Shown here: one piece after another, positions 25,498 to 34,004 of the stretch
How positions within the stretch are numbered: position 1 is the stretch's first letter
How the letters are laid out: every line of letters begins with the position of its first letter
From: Janthinobacterium tructae
Lineage (GTDB): Bacteria > Pseudomonadota > Gammaproteobacteria > Burkholderiales > Burkholderiaceae_D
DNA length: 64,000 nucleotides
Reading direction: 5' to 3'
Assembly (NCBI RefSeq): GCF_006517255.1
Contig: NZ_CP041185.1
Span: 434,001 to 498,000 of the forward strand
The notes under the pieces: generated by a model
The model's database searches: none
Seen by the model: only the letters and a program-made list of their open reading frames with translations
What the model was told of the DNA's origin: nothing
Program-made: the position numbers and the translations under genes

Positions 25498-25710
25498 AAA
25501 CCGTTGATGCGCTACGCCCAATACGCCGCGCGATCTCTCGTATTCCGACGCCCTGGCACGAAAGAACTCCAATCTCTTCTCGCTCAGAAAACGACAAGTA
25601 CCTTCCAGATATTGGGTTCAACATAGAAAGTGGCGTGCCGGCATTAAGACGAAACCAACGAGTCCCGACTGCCTGCGACACGCCGGTCTACCCATAAACA
25701 CCTCCTCGAT
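25498..25710 (-). mobile_element. IS30-family transposase remnant
   Basis: The N-terminal part of an IS30-type transposase on the minus strand. A strong AGGAGG precedes the ATG at 25695 (MGRPA), the frame then shifts, and the family sequence continues as VGTRWFRLNAG, GRYLSFSEREEIGVLSCQG and IREIARRIGRSASTV, the helix-turn-helix region. Homology stops at about 25498; the DDE catalytic part is absent. The remnant is dead. Confidence 0.8.
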
Positions 25711-25727
25711 TAGAGGTGTTGCGAGGA

Positions 25728-26159
25728 TCGGTTGAATCCGCCTTGGCTGCCACGGTCAGAGCGCAGAATCAATCCCGGCGCTGGCCGTTTTCCTCGAACG
25801 GCTCGCCACCGCGCCTGCACCGTCAACTCCTGCGTCATCCGCAGGCCGAGTGCGCAGCCCACCATCTCGCACGTGAAGACGTGCCCGGTAGAGTCATCCC
25901 TCGTCGGTGGCGACGTAAGTGGTATCGCTAATCCAGGCCGCGTTGGGGCGCGTCGGTGCGAAGGCCTGCTTCAACAGGTTCGGCGCCACCGGGAAGCTAT
26001 GGTTCGAATTGCTCGTTGCCTTGAACTTGCGCTTTTGCTTGCAGCGCGGGCTTGATTGCCTCGGCCCGGAATTGCGGCGTGTATGTCGTTGATTTCATGT
26101 GTTCACTCCCTTTGACAAGTTTATCAAATGGAAGAGTCCATTAATGCCAGCTTACCTCA
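25728..26159 (-). mobile_element. IS3-family insertion sequence remnant (internally deleted)
   Basis: On the minus strand the left end TGAGGTAAGCTGGCATTAAT (26159 inward) leads to the first codons of an orfA, MKSTTYTPQFRAEAIK (from 26098). This joins abruptly to the middle of orfB: KRKFKATSNSNHSFPVAPNL, then AWISDTTYVATDEG with the first catalytic Asp, an in-frame TGA, a frameshift, then VFTCEMVGCALGLRMTQELT and RPAPGLILRSDRGSQ with the second Asp. The third catalytic residue and the right end are missing. So the element has lost most of orfA and both ends of orfB. The left end is repeated at 31577-31665. Confidence 0.8.
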
Positions 26160-26312
26160 AGTCCTACAACCCCTCCTTAGTTGGGCATCAACGAAGCAAA
26201 ATTTAGCCAGTGTAATGCCACCAAAAATCACCAAATATGTTACACAATGTAGGGATGGTCAGTGAAAACAGAATCATATTCCGACGAATCTTGTCATCCA
26301 CCCAAGGATATA

Positions 26313-28748
26313 ATGCAAGCACCCTCCGTTCCGGTCGATGAAATCGAACGCCTCGAAGCCCTCGTTGCTTTGGACGTCCTCGATTCGCCAAAAGATGAGC
26401 GTTTTGACCGTGTGACAAGACTGGCGCGCGGACTCTTTTCGGTCCCCATCGCCCTAGTTTGTCTGATCGATAGCGACCGCCAGTGGTTCAAGTCGCGGCA
26501 ACGCCTGGCGGCCGCAGACACGGCGCGCGATATCTCGTTTTGCGCGAATGCGATCGCGTCCGACTCCCCGTTCGTAGTCGCCGATGCGCTCGACGATCCC
26601 CGCTTTGCTGACAATCCGCTGGTCATTGGTGCACCGCATATCCGCTTCTATGCGGGTATTCCCCTGCTCTCGCGCAAAGGTTTGCGAGTCGGGACATTTT
26701 GCATCATTGATCGGCGGCCGCGTACCATGTCGGGGCAACAGATCGCGCAATTGGCCGACCTCGCCAGCATCGCCCAAGACGAACTGCACCGCAGCCCCGA
26801 CGATTTCACGGGGCCGCCGCCCGATACGATGTCGCCCCATTTGCCCGGCAGCGCTGACCTGTTCCGCACCATCGCGGAACATACCCCCGGCATGCTCGGC
26901 TACTGGACCAGCGAGCTGCGCTGCCTCTATGCCAATAGGGAATACCTCACCTGGTTTGGCCGAACTTCTGCGCAGATGCTGGGGATACGGATCGAAGACT
27001 TGATGGGTGAAGTCCTCTTCAAGAAGAACGAGCCGTACATCCGCGCCGTGCTCGCCGGCCAGGACCAGCAGTTTGAACGCACGCTGGTCAAGCCCGGTGG
27101 CGAAACGGGACACACACTGGCGCGCTATATCGCGCACAAGATCGATGGCCAGGTACGCGGGTTTTTCGTGTTGGTGAGCGATATCACGGCCATCAAGCGG
27201 GTCCATGACAAGCTACGCGAAAGCAAGCGTCGCGTCCACGCCATGATCAGCGCGATTCCCGATACGATTTACACCCATGGACGCCACGGGAAATTTCGGA
27301 ATCGCCAGGCGGCGAGCAGGGTCCAGCTCGATTCCGAGCTGGACGCGCTCGATGAGAGTCCGGCCGCCGATCCGCTGCCGGCGGAAGCCATGGAGGTGCT
27401 CACTTCGGCGTGCCTGCGTGCCCTCGACGGGAAGGCCTTGCAGGAGGTCCGCTATTCGTTGCCGCAGCAAGACGGCGGCGAGCATCATTTCGAGGCGCGG
27501 GTGGTTCCCTTCTCGGACGCCGCCGTCATTTCTATCGTGCGCGACGTGACAGAGCGCGAGCGCGACCGCCGCAGCAGGGAAACCTATACGGCGCTGCTAT
27601 CGAGTCGTTTGCGTCTGAGCGAGGCCGACGTGCGCGAACAGGAGCAGGTACTCGTACTGGCCGCCGATGCCGCCAACCTGGGAGTGTGGATACTCGATTG
27701 CCGTTCCAATGAAATGCGTCCGTCGGAGCGCTGGCGCACCTTGTTCGGTTTTTCCCCGATCGAAAGTCTCAATGCGGGCAGTCTGACGCTGCGCATACAT
27801 GCCGACGATGCCACTCGCGTGGGTGACTTGCTTCGTTCTTCCCTGCGCTTACAGGTTTTTTGCGAATGCGTCTACCGCATCGTGATGCCCGATGGGCAGC
27901 TGCGCTGGATATCGTCGCGCTGGCGGGGCGAGTCCGATTTCGCTGGCACGGCGCTCGCCATTCGCGGGGTGTCGATCGATATCACCGTGCACAAGGTGGC
28001 CGAACTCGATCTGCAGCAAAAACAAACCGAGCTCGCCCATCTGTCGCGGGTGACGATGCTGGGGGAACTGTCCGGCGCGCTAGCCCATGAATTGAACCAA
28101 CCACTGACGGCGATCCTAAGCAATGCGCAAGCGGCGCAGCGCTTCCTGGCACGGGATACGGTCGACCTGGAGGCAGTCAGGGAGATTCTGCAGGATATTA
28201 TCGACGCAGACAAGCGGGCTGGCGAGGTGATACGGCGTCTGCGCAGGCTGTTCGACAAGAAGGCATCATTTCGTCAGGATATCGATGTCAACGCTGCCGT
28301 GACCGAAATAGGTCAAATCCTGCGCAACGATTTGCTTAACCGTGGCGTCACCTTCCATAACGCCTTGGCCGCTGACCTGCCGATGGCCTGCTACGACGGC
28401 GTGCAACTCCAGCAAGTGTTAATCAACCTGATCATGAACGGTTGCGACGCGATGCTTGGTTCGACGTCGCCCGATCGGCGCAGCCTCGTCCTCACCGCAC
28501 GGGTGAACGACGGGTTTATGCAAATCAGTGTGAGCGACCGGGGCATCGGCTTGTCCCCCGAAGTCCTGGAGCGCGTCTTCGAGCCGTTTTACACGACGAA
28601 GAAAGATGGCATGGGCCTGGGTCTGTCGATCTGCAGGAACATCGTCGCAGCGACCGGTGGCCGCTTGTGGGGGGAGAACAATCCCGATGGCGGCGCCAGC
28701 TTCCATGTGCTGTTGCCGCTTTCGGCTACGGCGGCGAGCGGCGCATGA
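26313..28748 (+). CDS. Multi-PAS/GAF hybrid-type sensor histidine kinase, FixL-like
   Basis: A soluble sensor kinase of 811 residues from the ATG at 26313 (AAGGA four bases ahead; a GTG at 26262 would add 17 residues). Order: GAF (about 10-150, ARGLFSVPIALVCLIDSDRQ), PAS (about 185-300, TIAEHTPGMLGYWTSELRCL), a second PAS-like region (about 310-430), a PAS_3 domain (about 455-570, ANLGVWILDCRSNEMRPSER), the H-box GALAHELNQPLTAILSNAQA (phospho-His about 591) and HATPase (N box QVLINLIMNGCDAM, G boxes DRGIGLS and GMGLGLSI). The H-box is of the FixL/DctB class. No membrane segment. The next gene, overlapping by four bases, is its response regulator. The signal is unknown. Confidence 0.9.
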   Translation: MQAPSVPVDEIERLEALVALDVLDSPKDERFDRVTRLARGLFSVPIALVCLIDSDRQWFKSRQRLAAADTARDISFCANAIASDSPFVVADALDDPRFADNPLVIGAPHIRFYAGIPLLSRKGLRVGTFCIIDRRPRTMSGQQIAQLADLASIAQDELHRSPDDFTGPPPDTMSPHLPGSADLFRTIAEHTPGMLGYWTSELRCLYANREYLTWFGRTSAQMLGIRIEDLMGEVLFKKNEPYIRAVLAGQDQQFERTLVKPGGETGHTLARYIAHKIDGQVRGFFVLVSDITAIKRVHDKLRESKRRVHAMISAIPDTIYTHGRHGKFRNRQAASRVQLDSELDALDESPAADPLPAEAMEVLTSACLRALDGKALQEVRYSLPQQDGGEHHFEARVVPFSDAAVISIVRDVTERERDRRSRETYTALLSSRLRLSEADVREQEQVLVLAADAANLGVWILDCRSNEMRPSERWRTLFGFSPIESLNAGSLTLRIHADDATRVGDLLRSSLRLQVFCECVYRIVMPDGQLRWISSRWRGESDFAGTALAIRGVSIDITVHKVAELDLQQKQTELAHLSRVTMLGELSGALAHELNQPLTAILSNAQAAQRFLARDTVDLEAVREILQDIIDADKRAGEVIRRLRRLFDKKASFRQDIDVNAAVTEIGQILRNDLLNRGVTFHNALAADLPMACYDGVQLQQVLINLIMNGCDAMLGSTSPDRRSLVLTARVNDGFMQISVSDRGIGLSPEVLERVFEPFYTTKKDGMGLGLSICRNIVAATGGRLWGENNPDGGASFHVLLPLSATAASGA

Positions 28749-29359
28749 CGGAACAAGTTTTTTTGGTCGACGATCAGGCCGCCGTGCGCAAAGCCATGAA
28801 ACGCCTGCTCGCCTCGGCCGGCTACGACGTGGTGGCCTACGAATCGGCGCGCGCCTTCCTCGACAGTGGAATGGCCGATGCCGCCGGCTGCCTGGTGCTC
28901 GACCTGGAGATGCCGGACATGAATGGCCTGGCATTGCAGCAGGCGCTGGCGGGTAGCCTGTTGCCGGTCATTTTTCTAACCGGGCACGGTGACATTGGCA
29001 GCGGCGTGCGCGCGATGAAGGCCGGTGCCAGCGACTTTCTAACCAAACCGGTCGACGGCGCAATCTTGCTGGCTGCCGTGCAGGGAGCGCTCGACCAAAA
29101 CCGCGTCGCGCGCGCGGAGCAGGCGGAATGCGATGAGCTGCGCGCCAGGCTGGACAGCCTGACCCCACGCGAGCGCGAAGTGCTGGCCTTGCTGGTTGAA
29201 GGCAAACTCAACAAACAAATCGCCGACCAGCTCGGCATCGTCGAAAAAACCATCAAGGTGCACCGGGCGCGCGTGCTGGCCAAGATGAAGGTACGTTCGT
29301 CGACCGCGCTGGTGCGCCTGGTCGACCGGGTGCAGCGCGCCGCCGGTGACCGAACGTAG
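28745..29359 (+). CDS. FixJ/NarL-like response regulator
   Basis: A 204-residue transcription factor: receiver domain (1-120) with acidic pocket VFLVDDQ (Asp 9, 10), phospho-acceptor in CLVLDLEMPDMNG (Asp 53) and the conserved Lys in DFLTKPVDG (about 103), then a LuxR-type helix-turn-helix (about 140-200, LTPREREVLALLVEGKLNKQ, then IADQLGIVEKTIKVHRARVL). Its ATG overlaps the kinase stop as ATGA, so the two are translationally coupled. It most likely is phosphorylated by that kinase and activates unlinked or neighbouring genes such as the chemoreceptor downstream; the target is not known. Confidence 0.94.
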   Translation: MTEQVFLVDDQAAVRKAMKRLLASAGYDVVAYESARAFLDSGMADAAGCLVLDLEMPDMNGLALQQALAGSLLPVIFLTGHGDIGSGVRAMKAGASDFLTKPVDGAILLAAVQGALDQNRVARAEQAECDELRARLDSLTPREREVLALLVEGKLNKQIADQLGIVEKTIKVHRARVLAKMKVRSSTALVRLVDRVQRAAGDRT

Positions 29360-29408
29360 GCCTAAGGTCCAATAGCGCCGCGATGGCCGTCACGTTACTG
29401 TGGCGGCC

Positions 29409-29640
29409 ATGAATACACAACTTCCCTGGATAGCAATTGTCGATGACGATCTGGCCGTACGGCGGGCCTTGCTGCGCCTGCTGCTCTAGGTCGGCATTTG
29501 CTTGAAGAAGGGCGGGACGTCCTTGCGGTCGCCATGACCGCTCAGCATACGGCTGAAAGCCGGGTGCGCATGATGCTGGCTGGCCCGCCAGCGCTCACCG
29601 AAGAGACTGCACAAATGGATAGCGGTCGACTGACCGGATA
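29409..29640 (+). pseudogene. Broken FixJ-type receiver gene
   Basis: An ATG at 29409 opens MNTQLPWIAIVDDDLAVRRA and then LLRLLL, the first strand and helix of a receiver domain, and stops at TAG (29487-29489) where the family would continue with AGF. In another frame after the stop, DVLAVAMTAQHTAESRVRMM followed by LAG matches the fourth strand and helix of the same fold. The central part with the phosphorylated Asp is lost. This is a decayed second response-regulator gene behind the intact kinase-regulator pair. Confidence 0.6.
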
Positions 29641-29730
29641 AGAGGTGGATGGCGCGTGAGAGATGATTTCCCCTCCATCGTCAACTTCATAGTGAGTGAA
29701 GCAACAAAAATTGATACAAGGAAAATTACT

Positions 29731-31416
29731 GTGAACATTCGCAATTGGAAGATTGGAACCCGCTTGGGGGCTGGCTTCGCGCTCCTGCTGATCATGCTGG
29801 CCGCGGTTGCCATGCTGGGCATCCAAGGCTTGAACCGATCCAACGATGCCTTGCACCATATCGTGGACGTGAACCTCAAGAAGATCAATCTGATCGATGA
29901 GATGGAGACCTCGATCCACATCGTTGCGCGCGTCACCCGCACCATTGCCCTGTTGTCCGAGGACGCCGAGGCGGCCATACAGCATGACAAAGTCGACAGC
30001 GCCCATCTGAAGTTCAACGCCGACTACGAGACGCTGGACAAGATGCCGCTCGACGAGGCCGGCAAGGCCTTGATGGCCAGGATCAAGGACGAACTCGCCG
30101 CGACGCGCGCGGCGAACAAGCGCTTCTCTGCTCTTGCGAAGTCGAACAAGGACGAGGCTATCGTCCTGCTGCTCAGGGAGGCCATTCCGACCACGTCCAA
30201 ATTGCAAAATACATTGGAAGAGTTTAGCGATGTGCAAAAGATGAAAAGCCGCAAGGACGAGGAGGCGGCCGAGGAAGCTTTTCACAGTGCGCGCCAATTG
30301 ATGCTAGGCTTGGCGGCCTGCGCCCTGGCCTTGGGTGGCATAATCGCCTGGGCTTGTACCCGTTCGATCACCGTCCCCATGGCGGAAGCGGTGACGATCG
30401 CCAGGACTGTGGCTGCGGGCGACTTGACCGGGCAGATCGAAGTGCGCTCGACTGACGAAACGGGCCAATTGATCCAGGCGCTCAAGGAGATGAACGATAG
30501 CCTGGTTGGCATTGTTAGCAGGGTGCGCAGCGGCACGGACACGATCGCCACGGCATCGGGACAGATCGCCAGCGGCAACCTGGACTTGTCCTCCCGTACG
30601 GAACAGCAGGCCAGTTCTTTGGAGGAAACAGCGTCCTCAATGGAAGAGTTGACCAGTACGGTCAAACAAAACGCCGACAATGCCCGCCAGGCGAACCAGT
30701 TGGCGATCAGCGCCTCCTGGACCGCCGTCCAGGGGGGCTCCGTGGTGGCCGAAGTGGTTCAAACCATGGGGGCGATCAACGCCTCGTCGAAGAAGATCGT
30801 CGATATCATTGGCGTGATCGACGGCATCGCCTTCCAGACGAATATCCTGGCCTTGAACGCGGCGGTCGAGGCCGCGCGCGCCGGCGAACAGGGCCGCGGT
30901 TTTGCGGTCGTGGCCACTGAAGTGCGCAATCTAGCCCAGCGTTCCGCTACGGCGGCCAAGGAAATCAAGATCCTGATCGGCGACTCGGTCGACAAGGTCG
31001 ACCTTGGCGCAAGGCTGGTCGATCAGGCTGGCTCGACCATGCAGGCGATCGTCCATAGCATAAAGGGGGTGGCCGACATCATGGGCGAGATCACGGCCGC
31101 AACGCAAGAGCAGACCGCAGGCATCGAGCAGATCAATCAGGCGATCACCCAAATGGACGAAGTCACGCAACAGAATGCCGCTCTCGTGGAAGAGGCGGCA
31201 GCAGCGGCAGGCTCCCTGGAGGACCAGGCCGCGAGCCTCGTGGAAACGGTCAGCGTATTCAAAATTCCCCACTCCCAGAAATCGCAAGCCATCGCCTCCA
31301 CGTCGGCGCGGTGGGTGGACCCAATTGAGAGTGGCGTTGCCAAGCAAAAAGTCTGCCCCCCCATTCGTTTGGCGTATGCCGCAGCAACGGCGGGAGGCGA
31401 CTGGGACGAATTTTAA
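29731..31416 (+). CDS. Methyl-accepting chemotaxis protein with CheR/CheB-binding pentapeptide
   Basis: A 561-residue chemoreceptor. The start is put at the GTG at 29731, with AAGGA eight bases ahead, giving the usual [20 protein letters not shown] opening; a GTG at 29656 would only add a poorly supported leader. Order: helix 1, 4HB sensor (about 35-190), helix 2, HAMP ([20 protein letters not shown]), signalling domain with tip [20 protein letters not shown]. The protein ends DWDEF, which fits the xWxxF tether for CheR and CheB, unlike the two receptors at 18-21 kb. It lies behind the two-component genes, all between the IS3 remnants. Confidence 0.94.
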   Translation: MNIRNWKIGTRLGAGFALLLIMLAAVAMLGIQGLNRSNDALHHIVDVNLKKINLIDEMETSIHIVARVTRTIALLSEDAEAAIQHDKVDSAHLKFNADYETLDKMPLDEAGKALMARIKDELAATRAANKRFSALAKSNKDEAIVLLLREAIPTTSKLQNTLEEFSDVQKMKSRKDEEAAEEAFHSARQLMLGLAACALALGGIIAWACTRSITVPMAEAVTIARTVAAGDLTGQIEVRSTDETGQLIQALKEMNDSLVGIVSRVRSGTDTIATASGQIASGNLDLSSRTEQQASSLEETASSMEELTSTVKQNADNARQANQLAISASWTAVQGGSVVAEVVQTMGAINASSKKIVDIIGVIDGIAFQTNILALNAAVEAARAGEQGRGFAVVATEVRNLAQRSATAAKEIKILIGDSVDKVDLGARLVDQAGSTMQAIVHSIKGVADIMGEITAATQEQTAGIEQINQAITQMDEVTQQNAALVEEAAAAAGSLEDQAASLVETVSVFKIPHSQKSQAIASTSARWVDPIESGVAKQKVCPPIRLAYAAATAGGDWDEF

Positions 31417-31576
31417 TTGGAATTTACGCATACAACAGACCAATGATCGCAAAAAGGTCTTGAGCATAATGTGCTCTGGTGCCAGAAACCAGCGGAGCCT
31501 GTTACGCGGTTCTCCATCTCGCTGCGTCAGTTGCAGGCACTGGTAGGCACGCTCAGTTGCAGTTAGTGCTGGTCGA

Positions 31577-31665
31577 ATTCCGGCGGGTATGTGGTTGATT
31601 TCATGTTTTCACTCCGTTTGACAAGTTTATCAAATGGAAGTGTCCATTAATGCCAGCTTACCTCA
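31577..31665 (-). mobile_element. IS3-family left-end remnant, second copy
   Basis: This 89-base piece is a direct repeat of 26071-26159 with about half a dozen mismatches. Read on the minus strand it has the same terminal TGAGGTAAGCTGGCATTAAT, the sequence up to the orfA start, and the codons MKSTTYPPEF, after which similarity ends. It stops five bases from the end of the tetR-type gene. Together with the first copy it brackets the two-component and chemoreceptor genes. The stretch 31417-31576 before it contains nothing recognisable. Confidence 0.75.
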
Positions 31666-31669
31666 CGCA

Positions 31670-32278
31670 TCAGGCCGATTGCGCCGCCATCGCCAGCGAA
31701 TCGGACAGGATGTGCCACAAGGCCGCATGGCGCTGCTGCAGGGCGGCGCCGCCCGCGTAGATCAGTTCCACGTGCAGGCTGTCGACGATGCCCAGGTAGG
31801 CTTGCGCGTACAGGTCGACGCGCTGCGGCGCCAGGGCGGGGGCCAGGCGGCCCAGGCTGGCCACAAAGTGTTGCTGCAACTGTGCCAGCAAGGCTTCATA
31901 GCCTGTGCCAACTTCGATGCGCAGGGTGGCGGGCGGCAAATACGCCGTGCGCAGCAGGAAGCGCAAATGGGCTGAATCGGCATAGCGCTGGGCCATACGG
32001 TCGCAGTACAGGGCGCCAGCTTGCTGGCCGCCGGGCGCCGCCAGCGCCGCTTCATCGGCGAAGCAGGCGTCCATGAAGGCTTGCTCTTCGGCCAGCGCGT
32101 CGGCAAACACGTCGAGGAACAGGGCGTCCTTGCCGGCGAAGTGCGAGTACAGCGAAGCCTTGCGCATGCCGGCCTGCTCGGCGATGTCGCTGAGGGACGA
32201 GGCGTCGTAGCCATGTTCCGAAAAATGTACGACGGCAACGGCGCAGATGTTATCGGCCGAGGCCGAGCGTTTCTTCAT
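31670..32278 (-). CDS. TetR-family transcriptional repressor
   Basis: A 202-residue regulator with the N-terminal helix-turn-helix of the TetR family (AVVHFSEHGYDASSLSDIAE, then QAGMRKASLYSHFAGKDALF, residues about 15-53). The C-terminal helical part would bind an effector, probably a toxic compound exported by the neighbouring transporter. It lies 25 bases downstream of the MFS gene and is probably in its operon, so that it represses itself together with the exporter through the palindrome at 33586-33606. The IS3 remnant begins directly behind its stop. Confidence 0.92.
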   Translation of the reverse strand: MKKRSASADNICAVAVVHFSEHGYDASSLSDIAEQAGMRKASLYSHFAGKDALFLDVFADALAEEQAFMDACFADEAALAAPGGQQAGALYCDRMAQRYADSAHLRFLLRTAYLPPATLRIEVGTGYEALLAQLQQHFVASLGRLAPALAPQRVDLYAQAYLGIVDSLHVELIYAGGAALQQRHAALWHILSDSLAMAAQSA

Positions 32279-32303
32279 ATGAGGGTAGTGGTTGGGTGAA
32301 GCG

Positions 32304-33521
32304 TCAGTGCGCGCCCGGTCTCGTGGCGGGTGCCGGATGGACGCGCGCAGTGGCCAGGGTCAGCCATGATACCAGCAGGCCGGCCACGGTCAAGAACAGC
32401 AGCCAGGGCAACGGCCCCCATTCGGACAGGCTGGCCGCCAGCGGCGTGGCCAGCGATGACAAGGTCATCTGGATGGCGCCCAGCAATGCCGCCGTGGAAC
32501 CGAGCGCACGCTGTTGCGAACCCATGGCCATGGCCATCAGCGCCGCTTCCGCGATGCCCAGGCCAAACAGGGCCACGAACATGCCGGGCACGACGGCGAC
32601 GATGCCGAAGTCCGCCCACGCACCGAGCAGGGCCAGTACGGCACCGCCCAGCATGGCGGCGCTGCCTGCCACGCAGAGGCGCGCCACGCCGTACCTTTCC
32701 ACCAGGCGGCCGCTGGCCATCGCGCCCAGCAGCACGGCCACGCCCGTGGCGCCAAACACCAGGCCGAAGCTGCCGGCGGACAGGCCGAAATCGCGCTGGT
32801 ACACCAGCGACGCCCCGCCAATATACGCAAACAGGAAAAAGAAAGTGGCGGACAGGGCCAGCGCGGGCAGCAGGAAGGCGCGGTCCAGCGCGATGCGCGC
32901 ATACGTGCGGTGCAGGCCGCGCGGCGAGACGCGGCGGGCAGGCGGTAGCGTTTCCGGCAGGAACAATGCGCTATTGAGCAGGGTCAAGGCGCCCAGCGCG
33001 GCCAGGGCCAGCATCACGGCGCGCCAGCCGTAGTGCGCATCGAGCAAGCCGCCCACGGCGGGTGCCAGCACGGGCGCCAGGCCCACGATGGTCATCAACA
33101 GGGCAAACAGCTGCGCCGCTTTAACCCCATCGGCCACGTCGCGCACCATGCTCATCACCACCACCAGGGTCAGCGCCGCGCCCAGGCCCTGCAGCAAACG
33201 CGCCAGCAGCAGGGTGGCCAGCTGGTCCGCCTGCGCCGCCCACATGGCCGCCACGATGTAGACGGCGATGCCGGCCAAGAGCGGACGGCGCCGGCCCAGC
33301 ATGTCCGTCAGGGGGCCGCACAGCAACTGCCCTGCGCCCAGGGCCAGCAGGAAAACGGTCAGGCTCAGCTGCACGTTTGCATACGAGGTGTGCAGTTCGC
33401 GCGCCATGGCGGGCATCGAGGCCAGGTACATGTCGATGCCGGCTGGACCGAGCACGGCCACCAGGGCCAGGGAGGCCGCCAGCCCAAGACTGGCGGCGGG
33501 GAGAGTGGTTTGCTGCTGCAT
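32304..33521 (-). CDS. Bcr/CflA-type multidrug MFS exporter
   Basis: A 405-residue, twelve-helix drug/proton antiporter. LGPAGIDMYLASMPAMAREL at helix 1 and GPLTDMLGRRRPLLAGIAVY in loop 2-3 are the signature of the Bcr/CflA family (bicyclomycin, chloramphenicol export), and GLAPVLAPAVGGLLD is the antiporter motif. The ATG has GAAGGAAG upstream. It heads a two-gene unit with the TetR repressor. The substrate cannot be told from sequence. Confidence 0.92.
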   Translation of the reverse strand: MQQQTTLPAASLGLAASLALVAVLGPAGIDMYLASMPAMARELHTSYANVQLSLTVFLLALGAGQLLCGPLTDMLGRRRPLLAGIAVYIVAAMWAAQADQLATLLLARLLQGLGAALTLVVVMSMVRDVADGVKAAQLFALLMTIVGLAPVLAPAVGGLLDAHYGWRAVMLALAALGALTLLNSALFLPETLPPARRVSPRGLHRTYARIALDRAFLLPALALSATFFFLFAYIGGASLVYQRDFGLSAGSFGLVFGATGVAVLLGAMASGRLVERYGVARLCVAGSAAMLGGAVLALLGAWADFGIVAVVPGMFVALFGLGIAEAALMAMAMGSQQRALGSTAALLGAIQMTLSSLATPLAASLSEWGPLPWLLFLTVAGLLVSWLTLATARVHPAPATRPGAH

Positions 33522-33575
33522 TGCGCTTCCTTCATGTCGTCAAAAAAACGGGGCATGGACGCCGCCGTGTTTTTT

Positions 33576-33606
33576 ATTGTACACTTACTGCCTACCGGTA
33601 GGTAGC
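33576..33606 (-). promoter_or_regulatory. TetR-type operator and -10 box of the MFS exporter
   Basis: CCTACCGGTAGG (33591-33602) is a perfect 12-base palindrome inside ACTGCCTACCGGTAGGTAGC, of the TACCNACCGGTNGGTA kind bound by several TetR-family repressors of efflux genes. On the minus strand a TACAAT -10 box (33581-33576) follows nine bases later, so bound repressor would cover the core promoter. No good -35 box is evident. Confidence 0.6.
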
Positions 33607-33668
33607 TTGTTCAATAATTTGAAAAGGATGAGAGCAATGAAGAAAGAAACAATGACGGGAGAACGGGC

Positions 33669-33836
33669 ATGACAGAAGTGGGAATTTCGCTCAGCGGCGT
33701 GGCTGTCGCGTTGCTGTTTGCCGCCTGGAGCTCGCACCGCAGCCGCTGCGAGCGGCGCGATGTCATGTTGCTGACGATACTGGGCACCGTGCTGGGGCTG
33801 CCGGGTGCCGTCCTGCTGGCGTTGCCGGTTGCGTAG
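33669..33836 (+). CDS. Possible small membrane protein
   Basis: A 55-codon frame beginning MTEVGISLSGVAVALLFAAW and ending with the hydrophobic MLLTILGTVLGLPGAVLLAL: two short membrane helices joined by a basic loop (SSHRSRCERRD). GGGAG lies ahead of the ATG, and a still shorter frame (MKKETMTGERA) runs into it with an ATGA overlap. It is divergent from the MFS exporter. The stop codon lies inside the repeat that starts at 33833. I do not recognise a family; coding is plausible but unproven. Confidence 0.45.
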   Translation: MTEVGISLSGVAVALLFAAWSSHRSRCERRDVMLLTILGTVLGLPGAVLLALPVA

Positions 33837-33924
33837 GTCGGATTAGCGTAGCGTAATCCGACAACATTGTTGGCGAGGCCGGTGGTGGTGTCGGATTACG
33901 CGCTCACGCGCTAATCCGACCTAC
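33833..33924. repeat. Palindromic intergenic repeat, family C (GTAGGTCGGATTAGCG type)
   Basis: A 92-base element with perfect 16-base ends, GTAGGTCGGATTAGCG and CGCTAATCCGACCTAC. Each end also folds locally: GTCGGATTAGCG-TAG-CGTAATCCGAC on the left, and GTCGGATTACGCG-CTCA-CGCGCTAATCCGAC with slight mismatch on the right. This type of sequence is a common REP/BIME-like repeat in proteobacterial chromosomes. It lies between the small membrane-protein gene and the gcvP terminator. Confidence 0.85.
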
Positions 33925-33938
33925 CCTTGCGGGCATGA

Positions 33939-33966
33939 AAAAAGGCAGGCCGTCTGGCCTGCCTTC
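33939..33966 (-). terminator. Terminator behind gcvP
   Basis: On the minus strand AGGCAGGCC-AGAC-GGCCTGCCT is a perfect 9-base stem followed by TTTTTTC, a standard Rho-independent terminator for the gcv operon. A further stem, CGCCCGC-GAAA-GCGGGCG (33979-33996), lies between it and the gcvP stop. Confidence 0.88.
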
Positions 33967-34004
33967 CTGTCGCTGGCACGCCCGCGAAAGCGGGCGCGTG
34001 GCGT

